Source of the DNA: CATQHD01 sp965202675
GTDB lineage: Bacteria > Actinomycetota > Acidimicrobiia > Spongiisociales > Spongiisociaceae
Length of the DNA stretch: 64,000 bases
Assembly (NCBI GenBank): GCA_965202675.1
Contig: OZ241842.1
Location: 1,178,001-1,242,000, forward strand
Direction: 5' to 3'
Shown here: positions 1 through 8,780 of the stretch, piece after piece
Layout of the letters: each line of letters opens with the position of its first letter
Position numbering within the stretch: position 1 is the first letter of the stretch
The notes under the pieces: model-generated
The model's input: only the letters and a program-made list of their open reading frames with translations
Database searches by the model: none
Told to the model about the DNA's origin: nothing
Program-made: the position numbers and the translations under genes

Positions 1-621
1 GCCGTCGGCTGCTTCAGCCTGGCACCCGGCAAGATCCTGGCCGGACCGGGGCAGGGCGGCGTCGTGGTAACCGACGACGACAACCTGGCCGACCGGATCC
101 GGGTGCTGCGCAACTACGGCCACGCCCCCGGAATGAGCCTCGACCCGGCCGACCTGCTGGGCGGGGACGGTTTCGTGGTGCTGGAGGAGGGGCACAACGA
201 GCGCCTAGACGAGATTCCGGCGGCGGTGCTGCGCGCCAAGCTTCCCACCCTGGACGACCGCATCGCCCGCCGCAGGGAGGCCGCCGCCCTCTACGACCGC
301 CTGCTGGCCGGCGCCGCGGTGGACACTCCCCCCGTCGAGGAAGGCACCCGGAACGTCTACCACTCCTACAACGTCTTGGTGGACGACCGCGACGAAGCCC
401 GCCGCTTCCTCGCCTCTCGGGGCGTCTCCACCCGCATCTACTACAACCCCCTCCTGCACCTGCAGCCGGCCTACGCCTACCTGGGCAAGGGCCGCGGGTC
501 GCTTCCCAATGCCGAGGGGGCCGCCGACCGCATGATGGCCCTGCCGGTCTTCCCCCAGATCACCGACGAACAGGTGGAACAGGCAGCAACGGCGGTGATC
601 GAGTTCACCGGAACCCCCTAG
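1..621 (+). CDS. DegT/DnrJ/EryC1/StrS family PLP-dependent aminotransferase, C-terminal part (5' end outside window)
   Basis: Frame 1 is open from the first base to the TAG at 619-621 (206 residues seen), so the gene starts upstream of the window. The fragment opens with SLAPGKILAGPGQGGVVV, the segment around the PLP Schiff-base lysine (Lys11 here) in sugar-nucleotide aminotransferases of the DegT family. After it come the usual NYGH-type segment and a C-terminal small domain ending in LPVFPQITDEQVEQ. These enzymes transfer an amino group to keto-sugar nucleotides for surface polysaccharide or natural-product sugars. The partner genes lie outside the window, so the substrate cannot be said. 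Family call is firm; role is inferred. Confidence 0.9.
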   Translation, partial: AVGCFSLAPGKILAGPGQGGVVVTDDDNLADRIRVLRNYGHAPGMSLDPADLLGGDGFVVLEEGHNERLDEIPAAVLRAKLPTLDDRIARRREAAALYDRLLAGAAVDTPPVEEGTRNVYHSYNVLVDDRDEARRFLASRGVSTRIYYNPLLHLQPAYAYLGKGRGSLPNAEGAADRMMALPVFPQITDEQVEQAATAVIEFTGTP

Positions 622-891
622 ACGGGTAGTTCCAAGGGATAAGGGTTTTGTTTCCGCCGACCAAGCGCAGAAACACGCCGATTACAGGCACAGCCCAATC
701 GCCGAGGAGCCAAGCTAAGCGGCTCATTCGTCTTATCCTGGTTATCATATGCTTTGTAATCAATCTAAACTATGATTATATACCCTTTCTAGTCATGGCA
801 ACCTCGGAACTACCCATCTAGCTAGAAGCCGCCCCCAGGGCAGACGACCAACGCGCCGGGATCGTAATCGGGGCTGCGGCCGATTCGATTC

Positions 892-1584
892 TCAGTCGGA
901 CGCGGCGCTCGAAGCAACCCCATGCTCCTCGATCAGTTCCTGCAACCGGCTCTCGAGCCGGATTTCAGCTCGGCCTTGCTGTCGGCCTTCGATCCTGGCC
1001 GTCCGCTCCGCCACTTGCGAGAGAAGGCTGCGGAGGCTTTCTCGCTCGGCCTTGGCTTCCTCCAACCCCCCAACCCGCTCAGCCCTAGCCTCCGCAAACC
1101 CCTTCTCCCGTTCTTCCTTCGCCTCCGCAAACCCCTTCTCCCGTTCTTCCTTCGCCTCCGCAAACCCCTTCTCCCGCTCTTCCTTCGCCTCCGCAAACCC
1201 CTTCTCCCGCTCTTCCTTCGCCTCCGCAAACCCCTTCTCCCGCTCTTCCTTCGCCTCCGCAAACCCCTTCTCCCGCTCAGCCCTAGCCTCCGCAAACCCC
1301 TTCTCCCGCTCAGCCCTAGCCTCCGCAAACCCCTTCTCCCGCTCAGCCCTAGCCTCCGCAAACCCCTTCTCCCGCTCAGCCCTAGCCTTGTCCTGATCCT
1401 CCTTCGACTCCGCGGCGTAGCGGTCGACCGTCTCCCTCAGTTCCTTCAGCGACTCTCTCATCTCCTTCAGCGACTCTCTCGTCCAATTCCGGTCAACGCG
1501 CCACATATATACGAGCAAACCCAAGACGAACGCAACCAAGCCATTGCCCAGCCACGCCGGACCATCCGCCAGCAACTCCATCAT
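892..1584 (-). CDS. Membrane-anchored hendecad-repeat coiled-coil protein
   Basis: 230 residues. The start follows GGAGGC, with two adjacent ATGs. Residues ~12-28 are one hydrophobic segment (NGLVAFVLGLLVYMW), so the protein is probably anchored in the membrane by its N-terminus. From residue ~40 the protein is highly charged helix. It contains nine 11-residue repeats (four ARAEREKGFAE, then five AKEEREKGFAE) and a degenerate tenth. An 11-residue (hendecad) period gives a straight or slightly right-handed coiled coil. The C-terminus (VAERTARIEGRQQGR, then LEELIEEHG-like) resembles the amphipathic ends of small bacterial DUF1640-like or tail coiled coils. The function is unknown. It has a tandem paralogue at 1788-2143. 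Confidence 0.7.
   Translation of the reverse strand: MMELLADGPAWLGNGLVAFVLGLLVYMWRVDRNWTRESLKEMRESLKELRETVDRYAAESKEDQDKARAEREKGFAEARAEREKGFAEARAEREKGFAEARAEREKGFAEAKEEREKGFAEAKEEREKGFAEAKEEREKGFAEAKEEREKGFAEAKEEREKGFAEARAERVGGLEEAKAERESLRSLLSQVAERTARIEGRQQGRAEIRLESRLQELIEEHGVASSAASD
1081..1390 (-). repeat. 33-bp tandem repeat, nine copies, coding the hendecads
   Basis: The core CGCAAACCCCTTCTCCCG (plus strand) occurs nine times at 33-bp intervals. Two unit types are blocked together: one with TTCTTCCTTCGCCTC and one with CAGCCCTAGCCTC spacing. This block arrangement suggests recent unit-by-unit expansion by slippage or unequal crossover. Because 33 is a multiple of three, copy-number changes keep the frame and only lengthen or shorten the coiled coil. 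Confidence 0.95.
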
Positions 1585-1787
1585 GCCTCCATAATAGACC
1601 GTGTTCCAACCCGACGTTAATCAGCATCCCTCATAGATGAGGTCATAATTCAAGGGTTTTTTTGACATTCTAGAACAATTTTTCGCATTCTTGTGATATA
1701 TCCATGTCGGTCGGGGCCGGCTAGAAGCCACCCGGGCAGACAGCCAACGCGCCGGGATCGTAATCGGGGCTGCGGCCGATTCGGTTC

Positions 1788-2143
1788 TCAGTCGGACGCG
1801 GCGCTCGAAGCAACCCCATGCTCCTCGATCAGTTTCTGCAACCGGCTCTCGAGCCGGATTTCGGATCGGCCTTGCTGTCGGCCTTCGATCCTGGCCGTCC
1901 GCTCCGCCACCTGCGAGAGAAGGCTGCTGAGGCTTTCTCGTTCTTTCTTCGCCTCCGCAAACCCCTTCTCCCGGTCAGCCTTCGCCTCCGCGGCGTAACG
2001 GTCGACCGTCTCCCTCAGTTCCTTCAGCGACTCTCTAATCCAATTCCGGTCAACGCGCCGCATATACACACAAACAACCCCAGGAAGAACAAAAACAAGC
2101 CATTGCTCAGCCACACCTGACCATCCGCCGGCAATTCCATCAT
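1788..2143 (-). pseudogene. Frameshifted tandem paralogue of the coiled-coil protein
   Basis: The sequence repeats the gene at 892-1584 including its 3' flank, but carries only one hendecad unit. Its N-terminal coding (MMELPADGQVWLSNGLFLF) starts at 2143 in one frame. The rest (YMRRVDRNWIRESLKELRE onward) lies in another. Between the membrane segment and the RVDRNW motif this copy has 29 nt where the first copy has 27, so the frame is lost. A GTG at 2114 could still give a 108-residue protein with a rewritten N-terminus (MAEQWLVFVLPGVVCVYM) that is still hydrophobic, so a functional product is not excluded. Confidence 0.6.
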
Positions 2144-2174
2144 GCCTCCATGATAGACCGTGCGGCAGGCCGGG

Positions 2175-3287
2175 TCAGAAACGCACCACTGTGCGGATGG
2201 CGTCACCCGACTCCATGCGTTCGAAGCCCTCCCCTATCCCGGACAGGTCCACTTCGTGGGTGGCCAGGGCGTCCAGATCGAGGCGGCCCCGGCGGTGCAT
2301 CTGCGCGTAGAGGGGCAGGTCGAAGGCAGGCAGGCCATCACCGCCGTGGGTAACGGTCAGGGTCAGGGTGTTCTCGAAGAAGCCCCTGGTAGAGCCGCCC
2401 AGGTTGACGGTGAACTTCGATTCCCCCTGCGGTTTACCGACGATGGTGGCCGTGCCGCAGTAGGCGAGCATCTCGATGCACTGCTCCACGCAGCCGGGCA
2501 GCCCCACCGCCTCGAAGGAAAAGTCCACCCCTTCTCCGCCGGTCAGTTCCCGCACCGCTTCCACCGCGTCCCTCTCGGAAGCGTCAACGGTGTGGGTGGC
2601 GCCCAGCTGCCCCGCCCATTCCAGCTTGCGGGCGGCTAGGTCGATGGCGATCACCTGCCGGGCGTTGGCCGCCGCGGCGCCCTGCACCGCCGCCAGCCCG
2701 ATGCCTCCGCAGCCCATGACCGCCACCCGGGCGCCCGGCCACACCTTTGCCGTGTTGAGCACCGCCCCCACCCCGGTCATCACCGCGCACCCCAGCAGGC
2801 CCAGCACCCCCATCGGTATGTCCTTGTCCATCACCACCGCCGCCCGGGCGTCGACCGGAACCAACTCGGCGAACAGCCCTATTCCCATCGGCGACAGCAC
2901 GGCCCCTCCCCCCGCCGCCGGCTCGATGACCGGCGCGCGGGCGGCGGACGACTGACAGAGGCGGGCGTGACCGCGGCGGCATTGAGGACAGCCCCCGCAC
3001 GGCACCCGGCACCCGATCGCCACATGGTCACCATCGGCGATGCCCTCCACCCCGGCGCCGACCGCCTCGACCACACCCGCCCCTTCGTGGCCGAGCAGCA
3101 TCGGGAACGGCCGGCCCCACCCGTCGGGGCTGTCATGCAGATGCTTGTCGGTGTGGCAGACGCCCGCGGCCTTCATCCGCACCAGAATCTGGCCGGGATC
3201 CGGCCCCTCGAACGCCACTTCCGCCACCCCCAGGCGGCCGGGCGCCTCCAGCAGGGCGGCCCTGGTCACATGCCGGCGGCCGCTCAC
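2175..3287 (-). CDS. Zinc-dependent (MDR) alcohol dehydrogenase
   Basis: 370 residues from a GTG that overlaps the stop of the M24 gene (GTGA), so the two are translationally coupled. Medium-chain dehydrogenase layout: catalytic-zinc ligands Cys44 (AAGVCHTD), the GHE histidine, and the cysteine in LLGCAVMTGVGAV; a structural-zinc lobe Cys-x2-Cys-x2-Cys-x7-Cys (CGGCPQCRRGHARLC); and a Rossmann motif GCGGIGLAAVQGA. The pattern resembles class III/mycothiol-dependent formaldehyde dehydrogenases and related NAD-dependent alcohol dehydrogenases. It probably oxidises an alcohol or hemi-thioacetal made from the products of the two upstream hydrolases. The specific substrate is unknown. Confidence 0.9.
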   Translation of the reverse strand: MSGRRHVTRAALLEAPGRLGVAEVAFEGPDPGQILVRMKAAGVCHTDKHLHDSPDGWGRPFPMLLGHEGAGVVEAVGAGVEGIADGDHVAIGCRVPCGGCPQCRRGHARLCQSSAARAPVIEPAAGGGAVLSPMGIGLFAELVPVDARAAVVMDKDIPMGVLGLLGCAVMTGVGAVLNTAKVWPGARVAVMGCGGIGLAAVQGAAAANARQVIAIDLAARKLEWAGQLGATHTVDASERDAVEAVRELTGGEGVDFSFEAVGLPGCVEQCIEMLAYCGTATIVGKPQGESKFTVNLGGSTRGFFENTLTLTVTHGGDGLPAFDLPLYAQMHRRGRLDLDALATHEVDLSGIGEGFERMESGDAIRTVVRF

Positions 3288-4447
3288 GGGTCGAGCAGTA
3301 TCCATTCGTCGGTCTGGTCGGTCATCCGCACCGGGCCGTCCGCGGTGACCAGCACGTTGTCCGAGATGCAGATCCCGCTCACCTCCCGGGCCAGATCGGC
3401 GTCGTCGAAGCGTATCTGCGGGTGCAGGTTGATCACCATATTCTCCTCCAGCACCCGTTCCTTGCCGGGCACCCAGGGCGGTTCCAGCGAATCGAGGCCG
3501 ATGCCGTGGGCGGTGTAGTTGACAACCCCCTCCGAGGACTGGCCGTACCTGGCGTAGACCTCGTTCATGTCCCTCAGCACGTCGTCGGACGAGGCGCCGA
3601 CCCGCATAGCGTCTACGCACGCCGCCACCGACTCCACCCGCGAATCCCAGAAACGGCGCTGCGCGTCCGAGGGGGGCTTGAAGCTGAACACCCGGCGCAA
3701 CTCGACCCAGTACCCGCCGGGCCCGCCCCACTCCAGGTCGATGGCGATCACATCGTCCTCCTCGATCACCCCGTAGGTGCCGAACGTGTAGGTGGTGAAG
3801 GGGGTGCGCGCCATCTGCGCGATCCCGTCCAGGCAACCGTGCTGGCGGACCAGGCGGTGGGCTTCGCCCAGCACGTCGAGCTCGGAGACCCCCGGCCGGA
3901 TCTCGGCCTCCAGCGCCTTGAACACCCGCTTCAGGATCGAGGAGGTCTGGTAGAGATGGCCGATCTCCTCCTCGCTCTTGATCATCCGCACGTCGTCGAA
4001 CAGGTCGGTGGCGTCGACGAAGGTGAGGTCTGGGCCGGCTTCCTTCATCTGCCGGTAGTGGGCGGCCGGGGTGATGTCGGCCAACCCGACCACCCCCACC
4101 GTTCCGTTGGCGTACCCGTGATCGTGAACTATCTCGACCACCTCCCGGCCCGGGTCGTGCGTGGTGCGGAGGTCCTGTATCCAGTTGATCAGGATCGGCC
4201 GCCCCAGCCCCCACAGCGGATCGGAGATGAAGGTCGGCTCCCCGGAGGCGGGCAGGACGACAATGCCCCACCCCGCCCACTGGAAGATGTCGCTGACGTA
4301 CTGGACCCGGCCCCGCACGAACTCGTCGCCCCGGCTGCATATCACCAGGGCGTCGAGGCCGGCGCCGGCCATGGCCTCCCGCAGGGCCCGGCGGCGGCGG
4401 TCCCTCTCCTCCGTACTGGATAGATGGGTGAGTGTTCCGACGGTCAT
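3284..4447 (-). CDS. M24 (pita-bread fold) hydrolase, creatinase/ectoine-hydrolase-like
   Basis: 387 residues. The ATG overlaps the stop of the upstream isochorismatase-type gene (ATGA). There is a creatinase-like N-terminal domain (residues 1-~150) and a C-terminal pita-bread domain. The usual dinuclear-metal ligands of aminopeptidase P (Asp, Asp, His, Glu, Glu) are mostly replaced: DLEWGGPGGYWVE has Glu for the second Asp, HGIGLDSLEPP keeps the first His, NLHP has His where VEP is usual, and CISDN has Ser where a Glu is expected. This points away from a peptidase and toward members that hydrolyse non-peptide C-N bonds, such as creatinase or ectoine hydrolase. The neighbouring cysteine hydrolase fits degradation of a small nitrogen compound. 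It is paralogous to 7521-8684. Confidence 0.85.
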   Translation of the reverse strand: MTVGTLTHLSSTEERDRRRRALREAMAGAGLDALVICSRGDEFVRGRVQYVSDIFQWAGWGIVVLPASGEPTFISDPLWGLGRPILINWIQDLRTTHDPGREVVEIVHDHGYANGTVGVVGLADITPAAHYRQMKEAGPDLTFVDATDLFDDVRMIKSEEEIGHLYQTSSILKRVFKALEAEIRPGVSELDVLGEAHRLVRQHGCLDGIAQMARTPFTTYTFGTYGVIEEDDVIAIDLEWGGPGGYWVELRRVFSFKPPSDAQRRFWDSRVESVAACVDAMRVGASSDDVLRDMNEVYARYGQSSEGVVNYTAHGIGLDSLEPPWVPGKERVLEENMVINLHPQIRFDDADLAREVSGICISDNVLVTADGPVRMTDQTDEWILLDP

Positions 4448-5130
4448 CGCGCCGCCACCTCCTTCACTTCCCGGATTACATCGGCGGCGCTCCGGGCCGC
4501 TATGAATCCTCCGTCTGTCATCCGCCGGATGGCGTCGTCGTGGGCCTCCGGTGTGGAGGAGGAGCAGGCGTCCTCCACCAGGGTTACCTGAAAGCCGCGG
4601 TCGGAGGCGTCGCGGGAGGTCAGCTCCACGCACCCGTCGGTGACGATTCCGGTGACGACCAGATGTTCCATGCGCATCCGGCGCAGCACCATTTCGATGT
4701 CCGTGGAGCTGAAGGCGCTGGCCGAGGTCTTGCAGAAGACCATCTCATCCCCCCGGCGGTCCACCTCGGGGAGAAGGTCGTCGTCAAGCTCTTCCCGCTC
4801 CACCGGCTGGATATCGGCAGACGGCATGAATGACAGACCGGCGTCCCGCCCGTCGTCGGTCCGGTAGGCCACCTTGACATGGATCACTTCCATGCCCGCC
4901 TCCCGGAACGCATCCTGGACAGCTCTGACCTTGGGCAGGGAGGCGTCTATGGCCTGCCATCTGGGCTCCAGCAGCTGCTCCCGGCCGGCCGCCTTGGCGA
5001 CCCTCCCCACCCATCCGTCGCGGTGGGCGTCCAGATACTGCAGGTCGATGGTGAGCAGAGCCGTCTTGCCGGCTTCGATGGGGGGATCTTCCCGACGCGG
5101 GAACAGATCGTAGAAAGGGTCATGAACCAT
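4444..5130 (-). CDS. Isochorismatase-family cysteine hydrolase
   Basis: 228 residues; first gene of a three-gene overlapping operon (hydrolase, M24, ADH). The Cys-hydrolase triad is visible: Asp29 in LLTIDLQ, Lys in MVFCKTSASAF, and the nucleophile Cys in GIVTDGCVELTSRDA. This superfamily includes N-carbamoylsarcosine amidase, nicotinamidase and ureidoacrylate amidohydrolase. True isochorismatases lack the cysteine, so this one is an amidase. Coupling to a creatinase-like gene makes a carbamoyl- or amide-substituted amine a reasonable substrate, but that is inference. Confidence 0.88.
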   Translation of the reverse strand: MVHDPFYDLFPRREDPPIEAGKTALLTIDLQYLDAHRDGWVGRVAKAAGREQLLEPRWQAIDASLPKVRAVQDAFREAGMEVIHVKVAYRTDDGRDAGLSFMPSADIQPVEREELDDDLLPEVDRRGDEMVFCKTSASAFSSTDIEMVLRRMRMEHLVVTGIVTDGCVELTSRDASDRGFQVTLVEDACSSSTPEAHDDAIRRMTDGGFIAARSAADVIREVKEVAAR

Positions 5131-5185
5131 GCTTGACGGACCTCCTCAAGGACTTCGGACGCCGAACGGATAAGCCGGCCCCCAT

Positions 5186-5191
5186 ATTATA
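5186..5191 (-). promoter_or_regulatory. Candidate -10 element for the hydrolase-M24-ADH operon
   Basis: A minus-strand TATAAT lies 56 nt upstream of the ATG at 5130, inside a 196-bp divergent intergenic region that is locally AT-rich. No good -35 is visible at 16-18 bp. Confidence 0.3.
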
Positions 5192-5326
5192 GAAAACGGA
5201 TCGGCCCGCCGCCGAACCCGGTTTGCCGTCTCTGTAGACTGGTCGGGGCCGGACGCCGGGCTGCGAAGCCGAAGCAGACGGCGGCGAGGCGAGATTCCAC
5301 CGATACGACAGAAGGAGAGGCAGCCG

Positions 5327-6262
5327 ATGAGGGTGCTCATAACAGGAGCTGGAGGATTCTTTGGGAGGGCGCTGGTGCGGCATTTCGCCCTGGCCGGCCT
5401 AGAGGTGGCAGCGGCCGACATCATGGCGCCCGGCGACTTCGCCCCCCGCTCCGACACCGCCGCCGAGCAGCCGTCCTACATACAGCTGGACGTGGCCGAC
5501 GAAAGCCAGTGGACGGCGGACCGCATCGGCCCGGTCCAGGGCATCGTTCAGGCGGCGGCCCTCACCCCCACGGTGGAGGAAACCAAGTCCGACCCCCGCA
5601 ACCTGGTGAACGTCAACCTGATCGGAACCCTGCATGCCCTCAACTACGCCCAGGAACAAGGGGTCGACAAGTTCCTATTCATCTCGTCCGGCGGCGTATA
5701 CGACCAGTTCACCGAAATCACCCTCCAAGAGGCCGACGCCGACGGGGGCTTCTCCCTGTACGGATCGGCCAAGCTGGCGGCCGAGATCATGACCTGGCGG
5801 TACTCCAAGATGTTCGGCTTCGACGCCGGGGCGGTCCGGCCCACCTCCATGTACGGTCCGGCGGAGGAGTTCCGCAGCACCCGCCCGTTCGTCACCCAGG
5901 TCAAGGACCTGGTCGAGGCGGCCCTCGCCGGCGTTCCGGTCCGCATCGAGGGCGGCGCCGACCGCTGCGACTGGATCTACGTGGACGACGTGGCGGCGGC
6001 GGCGTACGAGTTCTTCGCCGGCGGAATGGAGCGGAGGGCCTTCAACCTGTCCTCCGGCAACCCCCTTCCCTTCTCGGAAGTGGCGGCGGCGGTGGCGGAA
6101 GTCTTCGGCCTGAAGATCGACGACGGCGCCGAGACCGTCGTCAGCGGCAGCCCGGACCGCCCCACGGTGATCTCCCCCGCCGCCTACATGGAGGCGTTCG
6201 ACTGGCAGCCGCCTCCCCTGGAAGAAGGCCTCCGCCGCTACGCCGAAGCCGTGAGGAGCTGA
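5327..6262 (+). CDS. NAD-dependent epimerase/dehydratase (extended SDR)
   Basis: 311 residues, with an AAGGAGAGG ribosome-binding site 8 nt before ATG. The N-terminal Rossmann motif GAGGFFG lies at residues ~7-13 and the catalytic YGSAK (Tyr-x3-Lys) near residue 145. The C-terminal half has the substrate-binding RPTSMYGPAEEFRST and a YVDDVAAAAYEFF segment typical of nucleotide-sugar or sugar-lactone epimerases. It stands alone on the plus strand, divergent from the hydrolase operon and convergent with the Gfo/Idh gene. The substrate is not identifiable. Confidence 0.88.
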   Translation: MRVLITGAGGFFGRALVRHFALAGLEVAAADIMAPGDFAPRSDTAAEQPSYIQLDVADESQWTADRIGPVQGIVQAAALTPTVEETKSDPRNLVNVNLIGTLHALNYAQEQGVDKFLFISSGGVYDQFTEITLQEADADGGFSLYGSAKLAAEIMTWRYSKMFGFDAGAVRPTSMYGPAEEFRSTRPFVTQVKDLVEAALAGVPVRIEGGADRCDWIYVDDVAAAAYEFFAGGMERRAFNLSSGNPLPFSEVAAAVAEVFGLKIDDGAETVVSGSPDRPTVISPAAYMEAFDWQPPPLEEGLRRYAEAVRS

Positions 6263-6341
6263 CCGGCCGCGGCCGGGTGATTCCGCCGAACCGACAACAC
6301 AGCCGCCGACCCGCCGGCCGGCCCCGCCTCCGAAAAGGCTT

Positions 6342-7469
6342 TCACGAGCCGAGGGACCCTGGAAACCCGCCGGGCTCCGGCTGCTGCACCGCCTTCCAGG
6401 AACCCGAGTCGGACGACTCGATTACGGCGTCGATCACCCGGTGCAGCTCGAGGCCCTGGCGGAAGTCCGGTTCGAACCGCACCCCGTCCGCCGCCGCGGC
6501 GGCAAAGGCCGACAGCGCCCGGCCGACGTTGGCGCCGGCGTCCCCCTCGTCCAGACCGGCGCCGCACCCGAACCGGGGCGGCGGGTCGATCCTCTCCAGG
6601 GGTTCCCCCCTCCTGCCCCCCGCCAGGGTGAGCGGGGTGAACTGGTAGTAGCCGGGGGCGCGGGCAACCAGCACCCCCTCGTCGCCGGCGACCCGCAGCA
6701 TGAACCCCGCCGGCGGGTCGGTGATATTGGAGACGCTCAGGGTTCCGATCTCCCCGCCCTGCAGTCGGAGCAGGCAGTTGACCGTATCGGACGCCTCCCA
6801 GCGGAACGGCGCCCCCGTATCGGAGAAGCGGTCGTCCGCCAGGAGGGTGGCCCGCACCCCCGCCGCCGCTTCCGGTTCGGACAGCACGAACCGCACCGCA
6901 TCCACGACATGGGCCGCCGCCACGAACAGCGCCCCGCTGGCCTCCGTCTCCCTGGCCAGCCATGACCGGTCGGAGGCCACCTCGAACCGGGGCAGCTTCT
7001 GTACGGCGTCGAACGAGAGGGGCGCCCCCGTGAAGCCCTCGGCCACCAGCTCCCGCATGCAGCGCAGAACCGGCGCCCAGCGGCCCTGCAGCCCCACCCC
7101 GGTGGGGAGCGACCGCTCCTCCGCCAGAGAAGCCAGATCGGCGGCCTCTTCCGAGTCGAGGGCCAGCGGCCATTCGCAGTACACCATCTTTCCGGCTTCG
7201 AGGGCCGCCCGCACCAGCGGATGATGGCTGCGCGGCTTCACGGCGATGGTCACCAGATCCACCTCGCCGTCCTCGAGCAGCCGGTCGATCCCGCCGTACC
7301 AGCGCGGGGCTCCCCAGCGGCGGGCGGCTTCCCGGGCGGTCTCGTCGCGCGAGGTGCATACCGCCAGCAGCTCGACCCCCTCGGCCGCCAGCGCGCCGGG
7401 GATGTGGGCGCGCGCTCCGAACCCGTAGGGCGCCGCGCCCACCACCGCGGCCCGCAGCGGACGGTTCAT
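6342..7469 (-). CDS. Gfo/Idh/MocA-family oxidoreductase (EWP variant)
   Basis: 375 residues. N-terminal NAD(P)-binding fold (VVGAAPYGFGARAHIPG) and a C-terminal GFO_IDH_MocA domain. The family's EKP motif, whose lysine is catalytic, reads CEWPLALD here, so lysine is replaced by tryptophan as in Gal80-like members. The usual catalytic histidine region (DEGDAGANVGRAL) is poorly conserved too. It may be a non-catalytic sugar-sensing protein or an unusual dehydrogenase. The short gap to the M24 gene (start 8684) suggests co-transcription: the M24 gene ends at 7521 and this gene starts at 7469. Confidence 0.85.
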   Translation of the reverse strand: MNRPLRAAVVGAAPYGFGARAHIPGALAAEGVELLAVCTSRDETAREAARRWGAPRWYGGIDRLLEDGEVDLVTIAVKPRSHHPLVRAALEAGKMVYCEWPLALDSEEAADLASLAEERSLPTGVGLQGRWAPVLRCMRELVAEGFTGAPLSFDAVQKLPRFEVASDRSWLARETEASGALFVAAAHVVDAVRFVLSEPEAAAGVRATLLADDRFSDTGAPFRWEASDTVNCLLRLQGGEIGTLSVSNITDPPAGFMLRVAGDEGVLVARAPGYYQFTPLTLAGGRRGEPLERIDPPPRFGCGAGLDEGDAGANVGRALSAFAAAAADGVRFEPDFRQGLELHRVIDAVIESSDSGSWKAVQQPEPGGFPGSLGS

Positions 7470-7520
7470 CTGTTCATCCGTATCTGTATCGATGCCGGGG
7501 CCCGGCGCCGCGGCCGGCGC

Positions 7521-8684
7521 TCAGGCGTCGAGCACTATCCACTCGTCCACCTGGTCGGTGATCCGGTCGCCCCCGGTCGCGGTGACCAGCACGTTGTCGG
7601 CGATGGAGATGCCGCCCAGGGCCGCCCCCACTTCGGGGTCGTCGAACTTGATGGCGGGATGCAGGTTGATCATCATGCCCTCCTGCATGATCCGCTCCTT
7701 GCCGGGCACCCAGGGCGGCTCGAGCGAGTCCACCCCGATGCCGTGGGCCGTGAAGGAGATCACCCCGTCGGCGTTCTGGCCGTGGGCGGCGTACACCCGG
7801 TCGCGGGCGTCGAGGACCGTCTCCGAGGACTCCCCCGCCTTCATCGCCTCGACGCAGGCGGCGAACGACTCCACCCTGGTATCCCAGAAGCGCCGCTGGG
7901 CGTCGGTGGGCGGCTTGAAGCTGTAGACGCGCCTGACCTCCACCCAGTACCCCGACGGACCGCCCCATTCGAGGTCGATCACGATCACGTCGTCTTTCTC
8001 GATCACGCCCCTCGTGCCGGGGCCGAACGACCGGAAGGGGGCCCGGCCCATGAGGGCTATCCCCTCCATGCAGCCCAGCTGGCGGGCGAGCCGGTGGGCT
8101 TCGGCCAGCACGTCCACTTCCTGGACGCCCGGCCGGATCTCGGCTTCCAGCGCATTGAAGACCCGGCGCATGATGCGGCCGGTCTCCCTGGTGGCCTCGA
8201 TCTCCTCCTCGCTCTTGATGGCGCGGATGTCGTCGAAGAGGTCGGTGGCGTCCTGCCAGTCGACCCCCGGCCCGGCGGCCTTCATGTCGTTGTAGTCGGC
8301 CACCGCGGTGATGTCGGCCAGCCCGACCACCCCCACCGAGGCGCTGGACAGGCCCAGGTCGCCCAGGATGGCGCCGATCTCGGCCCCGGCGTTGGCGGGC
8401 ATGCGGTAGTCCTCGAGCCAGCCGCCCATCATGGCGTACCCGAGGCCCCACAGGGGGTCGACCACGAAGGAGGCCTCGCCCTTCAGCGGAAGCACCACGA
8501 AACCCCGGCCGGCCCACTGGAAGATGTCGCTCACGTATTGGACGCGGCCCCGCACGAACTCGTCGCCGCGGCTGCATATGACCAATGCTTCCAGACCGTT
8601 CTCCGACATGCCCTCCCGGAGAACCCTGTACCGCCGCGCCCGCTCGGCCGGCGAAGTGATGTGGCTGACTGTGCCCTGTGACAC
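7521..8684 (-). CDS. M24 (pita-bread fold) hydrolase, second paralogue
   Basis: 387 residues, the same length as the paralogue at 3284-4447, starting at a GTG preceded by GGGAGGAG. An ATG 36 nt upstream would add 12 unsupported residues. The same altered metal site is seen: DLEWGGPSGYWVE, HGIGVDSLEPP, NLHP instead of VEP, and SIADN instead of the terminal Glu. Shared substitutions in two diverged copies argue for a conserved non-peptidase subfamily rather than decay. The probable reaction is hydrolysis of a small amide, guanidino or cyclic amidine compound. The Gfo/Idh gene follows 51 nt downstream. Confidence 0.85.
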   Translation of the reverse strand: MSQGTVSHITSPAERARRYRVLREGMSENGLEALVICSRGDEFVRGRVQYVSDIFQWAGRGFVVLPLKGEASFVVDPLWGLGYAMMGGWLEDYRMPANAGAEIGAILGDLGLSSASVGVVGLADITAVADYNDMKAAGPGVDWQDATDLFDDIRAIKSEEEIEATRETGRIMRRVFNALEAEIRPGVQEVDVLAEAHRLARQLGCMEGIALMGRAPFRSFGPGTRGVIEKDDVIVIDLEWGGPSGYWVEVRRVYSFKPPTDAQRRFWDTRVESFAACVEAMKAGESSETVLDARDRVYAAHGQNADGVISFTAHGIGVDSLEPPWVPGKERIMQEGMMINLHPAIKFDDPEVGAALGGISIADNVLVTATGGDRITDQVDEWIVLDA

Positions 8685-8780
8685 CCTTGCTCCTCCCTGT
8701 TGTCGTGGATGACCGGGCAAGAGTACCAGGACCGCCCGCGCCGGAATCTGCGGCCCTCAGTTCCGCCCGGCGGCTCTTCT

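Noticed and set aside
922..1620. Long plus-strand frames opposite the coiled-coil gene, rich in Leu/Pro/Arg
   Set aside because: They are the antisense reading of the 33-bp repeat. The minus strand has a ribosome-binding site, a membrane helix and a regular coiled coil.
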